This document shows, one piece after another, positions 55,916-64,000 of a stretch of 64,000 nt of DNA. The notes under the pieces are model-generated. The model was not told the DNA's origin. It worked only from the letters and a program-made list of their open reading frames with translations, and did no database searches. Source of the DNA: Hymenopus coronatus (lineage: Eukaryota > Arthropoda > Insecta > Mantodea > Hymenopodidae); contig CM060884.1 of the NCBI GenBank assembly GCA_030762935.1, forward strand, positions 72,357,196 to 72,421,195. The letters are read 5' to 3'. Both the position numbers and the translations under genes were made by a program. Each line of letters starts with the position of its first letter. Position 1 is the stretch's first letter.

Positions 55916-56315
55916 ATTTTAATGATCCTCTAGAGACAAAAAGCGAAATAATATCTGCAAAGTAATAAACAGTTATTTATACTTTAATAATTTAAAAACC
56001 ACGTTTTTACATTTAACAAGCCTGATTTTTTTTGGCAGTTGTCGACCATGTATGGCGTTTAGGGGAGTAGGTTCCCGACAGATAGCAGCACTGGCAAGCT
56101 ATTGACAACACCCTCATGCGCTGGTGTAACATATGGTATATTAATGGAGATCGGTACTCAGGTTTCAATATATTAGAATGAAGATATTGCATAACAGCAG
56201 TGTGAAGCGACGCGTGTATCCATTTGTCATAATTTGGACATCAACAGATGCCCCAATATGCACCACACAAGCCTGCAATGTCTTATTACCACTACTCTAC
56301 TGGTTCTTAGTCCCA
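55916..56315. other. No gene seen
   Basis: No element or exon recognised. Confidence 0.35.
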
Positions 56316-57262
56316 AAATATCTGATGTGTTCCATTCACATGATTTCTCTACATCTCTGCAACAAATTATTGTTAAAAAGCTTATGCTTCTATTTACATC
56401 ATACTAGTCGAGAAAAAATTAGCAGAAATAGTCTTATTACTTGGTTCCTTGTAAGTAGAAGCAAAATAAGGGAGTACCATAGGCTAAAGTGATAGTCAAA
56501 AGCTGGTTGCTATGAGACTGGAGTTCCTTTGTTTGTATGGAGACGAGTTGACAAATTTTTAAAGCTGAAGCCAATAACAAGGAATATCTAAAAAACGATG
56601 AACTCCACAAAAAAACTGAAGTTCCTTTGTATGGACACGAGTTCACAAAGTCCTGTATGAGAAAAGTACGTCTTTATAGCTGAAAAAAAAAACCAAGGAA
56701 TATCTCAATAAAAATCAACTCCACCAAAAAAATGTATATAACATAAATTGTGTGTTTTAACATGTTCTATATGTTTTGTCTAGTAAGTTTTTATCCATCC
56801 TTTACGGTTGAGCAGTTAAGCGAAATTCCGTAAAATTCATCTAGAATAAAATTGTCGTCAGAGGCTATTTCCAGGAAATTCAATATATTTATTTTACTTA
56901 TCAGCTAAGTATCTTTAATATAGAGCCAATTTTCTGAAAATCGAAATTTTTAAAAATAGTTCCATGTAAAGGGTAGTTGGGAGTAGATTTTTTTTTCCTT
57001 CTTTCTTGGAACTGTTCGTGTCGCATCCTTGCAAGATATCAAACTTAATGGTAACTTTGTTATTCAACAGTTTTCTCGTTTTTGAGCTATGCTGTCCACA
57101 GACTGACAGACAGACACACACACGTGGACGTTTTTTCCAAAAATGCTTTTTTGGATTCAGAGGGAACCAAAAAATGTACTTCCGGTATCGGTATTGACTT
57201 TTTGGGTGCAATACAATACTTTCTCTATACGCTATGTACATACTACGTGTAGAGAAAGTCGA
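56316..57262 (+). repeat. R1 copy, forward (subfamily A) with internal duplication
   Basis: Starts TATCTGATGTGTTCCATTCA and ends GTGTAGAGAAAGTCGAAG. The block from ACTGGAGTTCCTTTG to CTCCACAAAAAAA (about 56518-56618) is repeated at 56618-56732 with variation. Confidence 0.9.
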
Positions 57263-57338
57263 AGCATAAGCTTTTTAACAATAATTTATTGCAGAAATGT
57301 AGAGAAAGCCATGTGAATGGAACACATCAGATTTTTTG
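57263..57338 (-). repeat. R1 start fragment, reverse
   Basis: AAGCATAAGCTTTTTAACAA to GAATGGAACACATCAGATTT. Confidence 0.85.
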
Positions 57339-57917
57339 ATCTTAGTGTACATTTTGATATGTTATCTGACTGGTAGGGTAAAATAAACGCACCAAAATGC
57401 TGTTATACTTTGATATTTTAGAATCCGTGTTTTCGAAATGTTTGTGTTTTGGAAAGTCGTTTAAAAGTTCAGCTGTTTCTTAATGACGTCAACACGCCTC
57501 GCTTGGGAACTTTTAATCGTGTATTAACAAGGTGCCTAGCAGTTCTTTTAATGAATTAGCAGCAGTTTATATATTCTTTTGCTTTGCAGGAGTTTTCTGT
57601 ATTCTTTTGTATACTTTTACGTGATCTGTGCGTTTCGCTGAGTCTGTGCTGAAAAGTTCACTTCTGCTAAATATGTTCTACTTTATAAACTGCTTGCTGA
57701 ACTTAAGGGGACCCGGTAAGGCAAATATGAGTAAAATATATTCTTTTGTTTTTGTATGTATAAATACTAGAGAATTTTCTAAGTAAAATGTTTCAACTTT
57801 TATTTTGATACCTCTATTCTAAGGATTCTTATAGAGTGTTCATCAAGAGGATGCATTTAGTGGATGTGGTTGCTGAATTTATTGACATTGTTTTTGCTAT
57901 GAACTTCCAAAGTTCCC
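57339..57917. other. R1-free stretch, no gene seen
   Basis: 57460-57600 is less AT-rich (TAATGACGTCAACACGCCTC). No exon recognised. Confidence 0.35.
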
Positions 57918-58662
57918 TTTTTACTTTTTCTACACATACTATGTACATAGTGTACCCAAAAATTCAATATCGAGATTACACCGTAAATAAATGTTTGGGG
58001 CCCCCTGAATCCAAAAAAAGCATTCTTAGAAAACTTTCCGTGTGTATGTCCGTCTGCCTGTGAACACAAAAAGTCGGTAAAATATCAAGCATGGTTAATA
58101 ATATTTTTAAAAAATACCCCACCCCCAACTACCCTTTACATTGAAAACATTCCGAAAATGTTGATTTTCATAAAAGTGGCTCTAACGTTTTTCATTAAAT
58201 TAACGTGTATTTAAGATATTTACCTGAGACATAAAATGTATATCTTGAATTTTCTGGGAATTGCCTCTGAATACTATTATTGGATGAATTTTACGGAATT
58301 TTCCATAACTGCTAAACCATAGGAAAAGGCCAAAAACTTACTGCACAAGAGATGTAGAGCACGTTAAAACACACAATTTATGTAATACACATTTTTTTCT
58401 TGGGGTCGATCGTTTTTGAGATATTCATTGTTATTGATTTAAGCTTTGATAAACTTTCTTTTCTCATACAGGAATTGGTCAACTCCTGTCCATACATCAA
58501 AGGAACTTCAGTCACAGAGCAACCAGATTTTTGACTATTTAAGACTATTTCGGGTAATTTTTTTCTTGATTGCTAATAAGTAAATAAAAGTGTAAGCTCT
58601 TTAACAAAAAGTTATTGTAGAGTTGTAGAGAAAGTCATGTGAATGGAAGAGATCAGATTTTT
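57918..58662 (-). repeat. R1 copy, reverse (subfamily A)
   Basis: Starts TTTTTACTTTTTCTACACAT with a palindrome core CTATGTACATAGTGTA, with a deletion just after it. Ends GTGAATGGAAGAGATCAGAT. Confidence 0.9.
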
Positions 58663-58772
58663 TATTCGGGTGATTCTAAAAAGTGTATTTTCGGTGAAAT
58701 CTCGTTATAGAATTTATAGGTGAAATGCAATTCTTTCTCTATCCACTATGTACTTGTAAAAAAATTAAAAAT
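58663..58772 (+). repeat. R1 3'-end fragment, forward
   Basis: TTATTCGGGTGATTCTAAAA to CTATCCACTATGTACTTG. Confidence 0.75.
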
Positions 58773-58947
58773 TAGCCACACATGTAAAAAACTGTACATA
58801 AAAATTCAAGTTCTACAGTAAAGTAGTTTTCAAATAGATCTGTCATTTATTTTTATATTTGACCAAATTGTTACTTTTTGCTCTTCCCAAAGTTCTTGGT
58901 TTTTTTAACATTTAATAATTTATTTCTTGGAATTGGGGTATTAATTT

Positions 58948-59776
58948 AAAATCTGATGTGTTCCACCCACATGACTTTCTGTACCACGCTGTAACAAAGT
59001 ATTAACAAAATCATATTCTTGTATCAACCTTATGATAATCAAGTTAAACATTCGCATAAAGTGTCTTGATTACTTGCTTTCTTGTAAGTAAAAAGGAAAT
59101 AATGGAATACACTATGCTAAAACGTTAGTCAAATATTTTAAAAGCTGGTTGCCATTTGGTTGAAATCAGTTTCTATGCAGGGTCAGGAGTTTAAAAAGTC
59201 CCGTGTGAGAAACGTTTAAGTATTTTGACTCTGAAACAATTAACAAGGAATATCGCAGAAATGGTCAATTCAACGAAAAAAATGCATACGACATACATTG
59301 TGTATTTTAACGTGATCTACATGTCTATCTCTTACGGTTTACCAGTCACCAAAATTCAATAGAATTCACTCAGAATAAAGAGGTCTTTAAAGGCTATTCC
59401 CAGAAAATTCAAGATATACATTTTAATTGTCATATAAATATCTTTAATATGTGGTATTTTAATCAAAATCGGCACAGCATTTTTTGAGAAAATTAAAATT
59501 TTCGAGAAGCAGTAGTTTGGGGCGGGGGGATTTTTTTCAACATTTTCGTGTCGCATCCCTGGAAGATACTAAATTTAAATACCAAGTTTGCCGTATAACA
59601 AGCTTTTGTTTTTGAGCTGTGCTGCCGACACACACACGGACATTTTCTATTTTTTTTGGATTGAGGGGGCCTCAAAACATTTATTTCGTTGAAATCTCGG
59701 AATCGAATTTTTCGGTGGATTACAATACGTGCTCTATACACTGTGTACTTAGTATGTGTGGAGAAAGTAAACATTT
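58948..59776 (+). repeat. R1 copy, forward, full length (subfamily C)
   Basis: Starts AATCTGATGTGTTCCACCCA. C marks: GTTGCCATTTGGTTGAAATC and GGGTCAGGAGTTTAAAAAG. Ends ATGTGTGGAGAAAGTAAACA. Confidence 0.9.
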
Positions 59777-60294
59777 GAAGCAAATGAATTAAATATTTCA
59801 TTCTGTAGAATATTTCCAGTACCAAAAAGTGTTTTAAAATGTTTACGAGCAAACAAGGTTTAAATTTGGGTTAGTAATAAATACACACCTATTCATTTAT
59901 AGCCTTGGTTAATTGGTACTTACATTTCTCTAAATGGAAAAACAATATTTGTATTTAAAGTTTAGATTCACTTCATCTTATTATGAAACAGAATGTACAC
60001 TGCCGTTTGTGAACATTGTAACACCATGAAAGAATTTCCCGAATTGCTCCAAACTTAGTGGAAGAGCAGACGAGATGTATGAGTACGAGGAACATTACCT
60101 CGAAATCGGTTTGATGAATTAATATATTCAGCATGAAGGAGATTTTTACCTTTATCTTTAAATGTTTTATTTCTTTATTTGGGTTTAAACTTTTCCTTTA
60201 AAGGTTTAGTTAAGTAAATAGTTAATAAGGATCTTTACCCTTTCATTATGATTTCAAAACATAAGCTTATTCATTAAGTTTATAAGAATAGCAA
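59777..60294. other. No gene seen
   Basis: AT-rich, R1-free. Flanks the Tc1-like relic; I did not find its left terminal repeat here. Confidence 0.35.
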
Positions 60295-61258
60295 TAGGTG
60301 ATTAGGTTTGCAGAGAGATGGAGTACACGTAGACGGAGCAGAACCCTGTCGTGTCGGTCCCACAAGGTCAGTGATGCACCAAGGTGGAAACAATAAAGTG
60401 TGTGTGCCAGTATCAAAGGTAGCCATATCGGGCAGAATGATCGTTCTCCGGGAAGAGGGTTTGTCATATCGTGACATTTCGGCTCGTACATGGCATTACG
60501 ACAGTGATGCTCGTGTGGAAGCAGTGATAGATGAAGGTCTTACGCAGCGAAGAGAAGCTACTAGACCACGGAAGATGACTACAGCACAGGTTATCTTTGC
60601 ATGACCATAACAGGTGTGAACTTGTCTGCATCAACGGTTTGTCGCCGTCTGATGCAGTTTCGACTGGTTGCATTGCGTCGGCTTCCATTGTCCAGAAACC
60701 ATAAGAACCTCCGACTGCAATGGGCACATGAACACCGCCACTGGGGTGTTGAGTAGCAAAATGTGGTCTTTTCGGACGAGTCCCACTTCAACGCGTTCTA
60801 CAATGATGGCCGCATACCGTGGTGAGCGCAACCTGGAGAGCTGCATTGTTGAGTGGCGTGGTTGCTTGGCGCGCCATTGGTTACAACAACCGACCTCGCC
60901 TCTTACGAATTGGGGGCACTTTGAACAGCAACCGCTACCTACAGGTGGTTGTAGACCCCGAGGTACTCCCCCTGCTTCAGGCATCTCGCAATTCAACAGG
61001 ACAATGCCCGGCCACATGTTGCGAGCAATGTACAAACCTTCTTCGAAGAGTGACGGATACCATTGCTTCCCTGGCCTGCACGTTCGCCTCACATGTCGCC
61101 CATCGAGCATATGTGGATTATGGTTGTTTGACACCTGGTGCGTCACGGTCCTGCATGGAGGTAAATCCCTCAGGAACTTATTCAGAACATTTTTATTCAA
61201 TGCCAAGGTGTGTAGCAGCTCTAATTTCAGCACATGGAGGCCACATCTAATACTCAAT
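60295..61258 (+). pseudogene. Tc1-like transposase pseudogene
   Basis: Collinear pieces in shifting plus-strand frames: SGRMIVLREEGLSYRDIS (N-terminal HTH), TVCRRLMQFRLVALRRL and LRLQWAHEHRHW. Then VVFSDESHFNAFYNDGRI holds the first catalytic Asp. Next come RIGGTLNSNRYLQVVVDPEV, an NARPH-equivalent broken across a frameshift near 61000, the PIEHMW-equivalent SSICGLW, and AALISAHGGHI near the C-terminus. At least four frameshifts or stops. Distinct from the mariner relics (DD34E-type Tc1 layout). Confidence 0.85.
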
Positions 61259-61603
61259 ATCATGGCCCAAAAGTCATGTATAGATTTGAAACATGTGTCC
61301 TATTTGTTACCTACTTGTCATGTATCTAATCGGTGGTATTAAACTCGTTGTATTCATGAGAGTTTCCTTCTTGGTGTTGTAATTTTCACAAACAGTGATG
61401 TATTTTAATTTTTCACAATCTTTGTCATATGTTACAGATGCATCCCTTAATGAATAAAAACCACTGGGAAACCAAAAATAGTCGACACGTTTGCGTGCAC
61501 TCAACTGTCTTACTGTCCTTTCTCGTAGCTTCTTCCCCCAAAAGTTCACTGGAGTTGTAACATGGAAAAAAAAAATTGTGTATTATACACAGTATAAAGC
61601 AGT
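61259..61603. other. Downstream flank of the UGT exon
   Basis: Lies 3' of the UGT stop codon on the minus strand, so it may hold the 3' UTR. I see no AATAAA in the first 250 bases on that strand, only AT-rich variants. Confidence 0.4.
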
Positions 61604-61883
61604 TCAATCTGTTTTAGCTCGAGGTTTTCGAGATCCAAGATAACGAAACGAACATTTTACGAGCCAACAGAACAGCCATAATGATAGGGTAGCAACTGCA
61701 AGAAGGAAGGCGATGACATCTAGCAGCAAATACTCGTACCAAGTGAGGTCCAAGGCGGGAGATCTCAAGTGACGAGCGCCCTTGTGTCGGATCACATACT
61801 CTGTCCACCAGATGGCTCTCTCCAGAGAAGTTTCAGGCTGGTCTTTTACAATATTGCTTAGTCTCTTCATGCTCTCTTTATAA
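61604..61883 (-). CDS. UDP-glucuronosyltransferase, terminal exon (partial)
   Basis: UGTs conjugate sugar from UDP-glucose or UDP-glucuronate to small lipophilic compounds at the ER lumen, in detoxification. This exon encodes only the C-terminal tail: [54 protein letters not shown]. One transmembrane helix follows (about residues 48-72 counting from the internal Met), then a short basic cytosolic tail. A canonical acceptor (ACTTTTTCAG on the minus strand) ends at 61884, so the exon is 280 nt with TGA at 61606-61604. The frame continues past the Met to the acceptor. The nucleotide-sugar-binding signature and N-terminal domain must be in upstream exons beyond 64,000; I do not find them here. 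The reading frame is intact, unlike everything else coding in the window. Confidence 0.93.
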
Positions 61884-61898
61884 CTGAAAAAGTAAGGT
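61874..61898 (-). promoter_or_regulatory. 3' splice acceptor of the UGT exon
   Basis: The minus strand reads CTTACTTTTTCAG before TTATAAAGAGC: pyrimidine tract plus AG, with the UGT frame open directly after it. Confidence 0.75.
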
Positions 61899-62226
61899 TC
61901 ACATATAAGTCAAAGAGGAGGGAAAAACAGAGATTAAATTAACCAATATTTAAGTATAATAGGTAATGAATGAGTGATAAAATAAATTATGTTATTAGGT
62001 TGGACCCGGAAAGCTGTTGAAGGTGACTTTTAATAGTCTGATAACGTGAAAACGAAGCCGTTTAGAGCATATGCTTATATAAACATATTTTCTTCTTTTG
62101 ATGTCAGAAATGTATCTCCAAACGCTATAAAAGTATTTCTGAACAATCCTGTGAACATGTGTACATTTATACATACATGCATGCATACATATATACATAC
62201 TTATATAAATGCATACACATACACTT
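61899..62226. other. Intron of the UGT gene, no other feature
   Basis: Expected intronic DNA upstream of the terminal exon. Ends in a (CATA)-rich microsatellite (62165-62223). Confidence 0.5.
62165..62223. repeat. CATA-type microsatellite
   Basis: Imperfect CATACATG/CATACATA repeats. Confidence 0.85.
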
Positions 62227-62310
62227 TGTTCCAGTGAAACCTCGACATTGAATTTTTGGGTGTAATGTAATACTTCCCCTACTTACTGTACACAGTAGAG
62301 AAAATAATGT
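62227..62310 (+). repeat. R1 3'-end fragment, forward
   Basis: TTCCAGTGAAACCTCGACAT to CACAGTAGAGAAAATAATG, within the presumed UGT intron. Confidence 0.8.
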
Positions 62311-62763
62311 TATATTCAGATGTCTACCTCTTTACTCTATTGGCTATTAATGGAACTACAGGCTATTCTTACGAAATCTTATGTTCCTATACACTTAATT
62401 TTAATCCTGACAAAACTTTGCAGAAATACCTGGATTACAAAATTCGTATAAAGAGAATAGCGATAGTCAATTGTTTAAACTACTTCTGTTTTTAACGATC
62501 GCCAACCTGAAATTTGTATTTCACTTTTAATGCTGGTTTCTTGATCAAAGAATGTCTAGTTCGCCACTATGCTCACATGGTGACGAGAGATCAACTCTTG
62601 CCATAGACGTCACCATAGGATGAAATCACTACTTCTGGACGTGAAAATGATAGAATTTAGTCCAGGGACCTTTTATTTCAAAGCATGAGGTTCTTTTACT
62701 TGCAAATAACATTACACGGGACCCACAACTTTACTTTCTTTCTGAAGGAAGTCATAATCGAAT
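62311..62763. other. No gene seen (presumed UGT intron)
   Basis: No exon on the minus strand resembling the UGT signature region, and no recognised element. Confidence 0.4.
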
Positions 62764-62865
62764 TTTTACGTCCAAAAAAGAATCCTTCACCAGGATTTGA
62801 ACCCGTCATAACCATGAGTAATTAAAGGTTAATATGGTAGCCAGTTCACCACGGAGTGCGATCGA
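62764..62865 (-). mobile_element. S3-like tRNA-derived SINE fragment
   Basis: Minus strand: CACTCCGTGGTGAACTGGCT (A-box region) and GACGGGTTCAAATCCTGGTG (B box), then GAAGGATTCTTTTTTGGACG. Same plan as S3 at 39.04 and 47.65 kb but clearly diverged. Confidence 0.7.
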
Positions 62866-62979
62866 TTTAAAGTTATCAGAACCTGTAAACATTTTTGTCT
62901 TCGACTACAAGTTTTACATTTGCATAGCTTTGATTCTTTTGCTGGCTACAATAAATGAATTTTAGCCGTGAAAATAACC

Positions 62980-63240
62980 TAGCCAGGTGGTTCAGGCATT
63001 TCGGCGAGACTACGGCGGTGGCGCCCCACCGTACTGGTTAATGAGCTTTGGAAACACAGCTTGGCGGCACTGGACTGTAAAAGGGAGTTCAGTCAAGTCT
63101 AGGTCGGAGATTCCAAGCACTCCACACGTTGAGATGAACTGCTTCAACTATGTTAGGCTCGTTTCACTGATGACGGTCGCCAGTGATTGAGTTGAACTCT
63201 CCTAAATCAGTGTCTGAAGTATTGTCAAATGGTTATCGGT
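62980..63240 (+). mobile_element. SINE-like element with S2-type start
   Basis: CCAGGTGGTTCAGGCATTTC resembles the S2 start at 29,594, but no B box is visible and the body differs. Tentative. Confidence 0.35.
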
Positions 63241-63554
63241 GAAATGGACTTAAGCGAGGAGGAATTTTGTTACTACTTCTAAGCAGGAGGAGGAGAATAA
63301 AACCAAAACTTTAATTGAAAGCAGACACAAACCTACTTATAATTTCTTGCCGTACGTTGATTTACACCATTTTGTTGCTATAGCCATCGCTTTTGATATT
63401 CCAAAAGGAGGATGACTTACTACTTCACTTATAAAATCTTCCGTGTTAATCAAAACTAAACTCAATGCTATAAAGTGAACAGTAAAATGTTTCACTCTGC
63501 TTGGAAATGACTACTGCCCGTCTGTTGACAAATCTGCAGCACTCTGTCCCAGTG
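63241..63554. other. No gene seen (presumed UGT intron)
   Basis: No exon or element recognised. Confidence 0.4.
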
Positions 63555-64000
63555 CGAACACTCCAATTCAAAGTAATGCCTGTCCGACCGGACTTCACTG
63601 AGCACAGTGACATTGTCCGTCACATTGGCGAGGATGAGACACTACTGCAACACAGTGACTTAGTGAGACAGTGTATCTCTATCAGTGACCGTCACAGTGA
63701 CTCGGTGAGACAGTGTAGTGTACCGGTGTGAATGCTCCAATTCAAACAAATGTATCTCAATTAGTGACGTCACAGTGACTCGGTGAGACAGTGTAGTGTA
63801 CCGGTGTGAATGATCCAATTCAAACAAATGTATCTGTATCAGTGACTGTCACAGTGACTCGGTGAGACAGTGTAGTGTCCCGGTGTGAATGCTCCAATTC
63901 AAACAAATGTATCTCTATCAGTGACCGTCACAGTGACTCGGTGAGACAGTGTAGTGTTCCGGTGTGAATGCTCCAATTCAAACAAATGTATCTCTATCAG
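63555..64000. repeat. 79-bp minisatellite array
   Basis: Units start (TGTATCT) at 63672, 63751, 63829, 63908 and 63987, spaced 78-79 bp, each with CACAGTGACTCGGTGAGACA and GAATGCTCCAATTCAAACAA. 63555-63671 is an older diverged unit (GAACACTCCAATTCAAAG). Runs past the window end. Confidence 0.95.

Noticed and set aside
3757..59776. Dozens of 60-150-codon frames with recurring peptides such as SGEISVSNFWVQYNTFS and IPNLVFKFSIFQGCDTKIL
   Set aside because: They are the same R1 segments translated in both orientations, with stops at varying places and no codon conservation. The longest (12206-12556, 34714-35139, 55202-55588) fall wholly inside R1.
60631..61263. 210-codon minus-strand frame, longest of that region
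   Set aside because: It is antisense to the Tc1-like transposase relic, whose plus-strand motifs are in the right order; the antisense frame has no recognisable motif.

Overview
The window reads as nuclear DNA of an arthropod, most likely an insect with a large, AT-rich, repeat-laden genome. The evidence is one exon with a clear insect UDP-glucuronosyltransferase C-terminus, several degraded mariner and Tc1-like transposases, fragments of two non-LTR retrotransposons, and a set of tRNA-derived SINEs. I cannot name the species. There is no prokaryotic gene organisation, no rRNA and no CRISPR array.

The dominant content is one non-coding interspersed repeat, called R1 here. By my rough addition its copies and fragments cover about 33 kb, half of the window. 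A full copy is about 850-890 bp. In forward orientation it starts TCTGATGTG, has ACTTTCTCTACA about 20 bp in, carries a conserved hairpin (ATACCAAACTT with AAGTTTGGTAT), then a length-variable AC-rich tract, then GGTGAAATCTCGGTATCGAA. It finishes with a terminal palindrome built on ACTATGTACATAGT followed by TGTAGAGAAAGTAAAAA. Copies occur in both orientations, head to tail, nested and internally deleted, in at least three subfamilies (A, B, C). The many short open frames inside R1 are the same non-coding sequence translated repeatedly and are not genes. The architecture (subterminal inverted repeats, microsatellite tract, 3' stem-loop, tandem copies) resembles the non-autonomous Helentron-associated DINE-1/HINE elements. 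That is an inference.

Layout. 1-0.4 kb: 24-bp minisatellite. 1.6-9 kb: R1 copies with a fold-back mariner at 2.7-3.4 kb. 9.8-10.2 kb: tandem tRNA-like array. 10.9-19.7 kb: R1 copies, a TIR element with a spliced-looking ORF start (13.3-13.9 kb), and an inverted pair of mariner fragments (15.0-15.8 kb). 19.7-21.8 kb: R1-poor island with a 189-bp duplication. 21.8-28.3 kb: R1 and two more mariners. 28.3-32.5 kb: R1-poor island with SINEs and simple repeats. 32.5-37.8 kb: R1. 37.8-41.3 kb: SINEs and two LINE fragments. 41.3-59.8 kb: almost continuous R1 with nested SINEs. 60.3-61.3 kb: Tc1-like pseudogene. 61.6-61.9 kb: UGT terminal exon on the minus strand. 63.5-64 kb: 79-bp minisatellite running off the end.

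Only the UGT exon is a confident host gene. Its upstream exons must lie beyond 64,000, so most of the window is its 3' flank or introns and intergenic DNA of genes not seen here.
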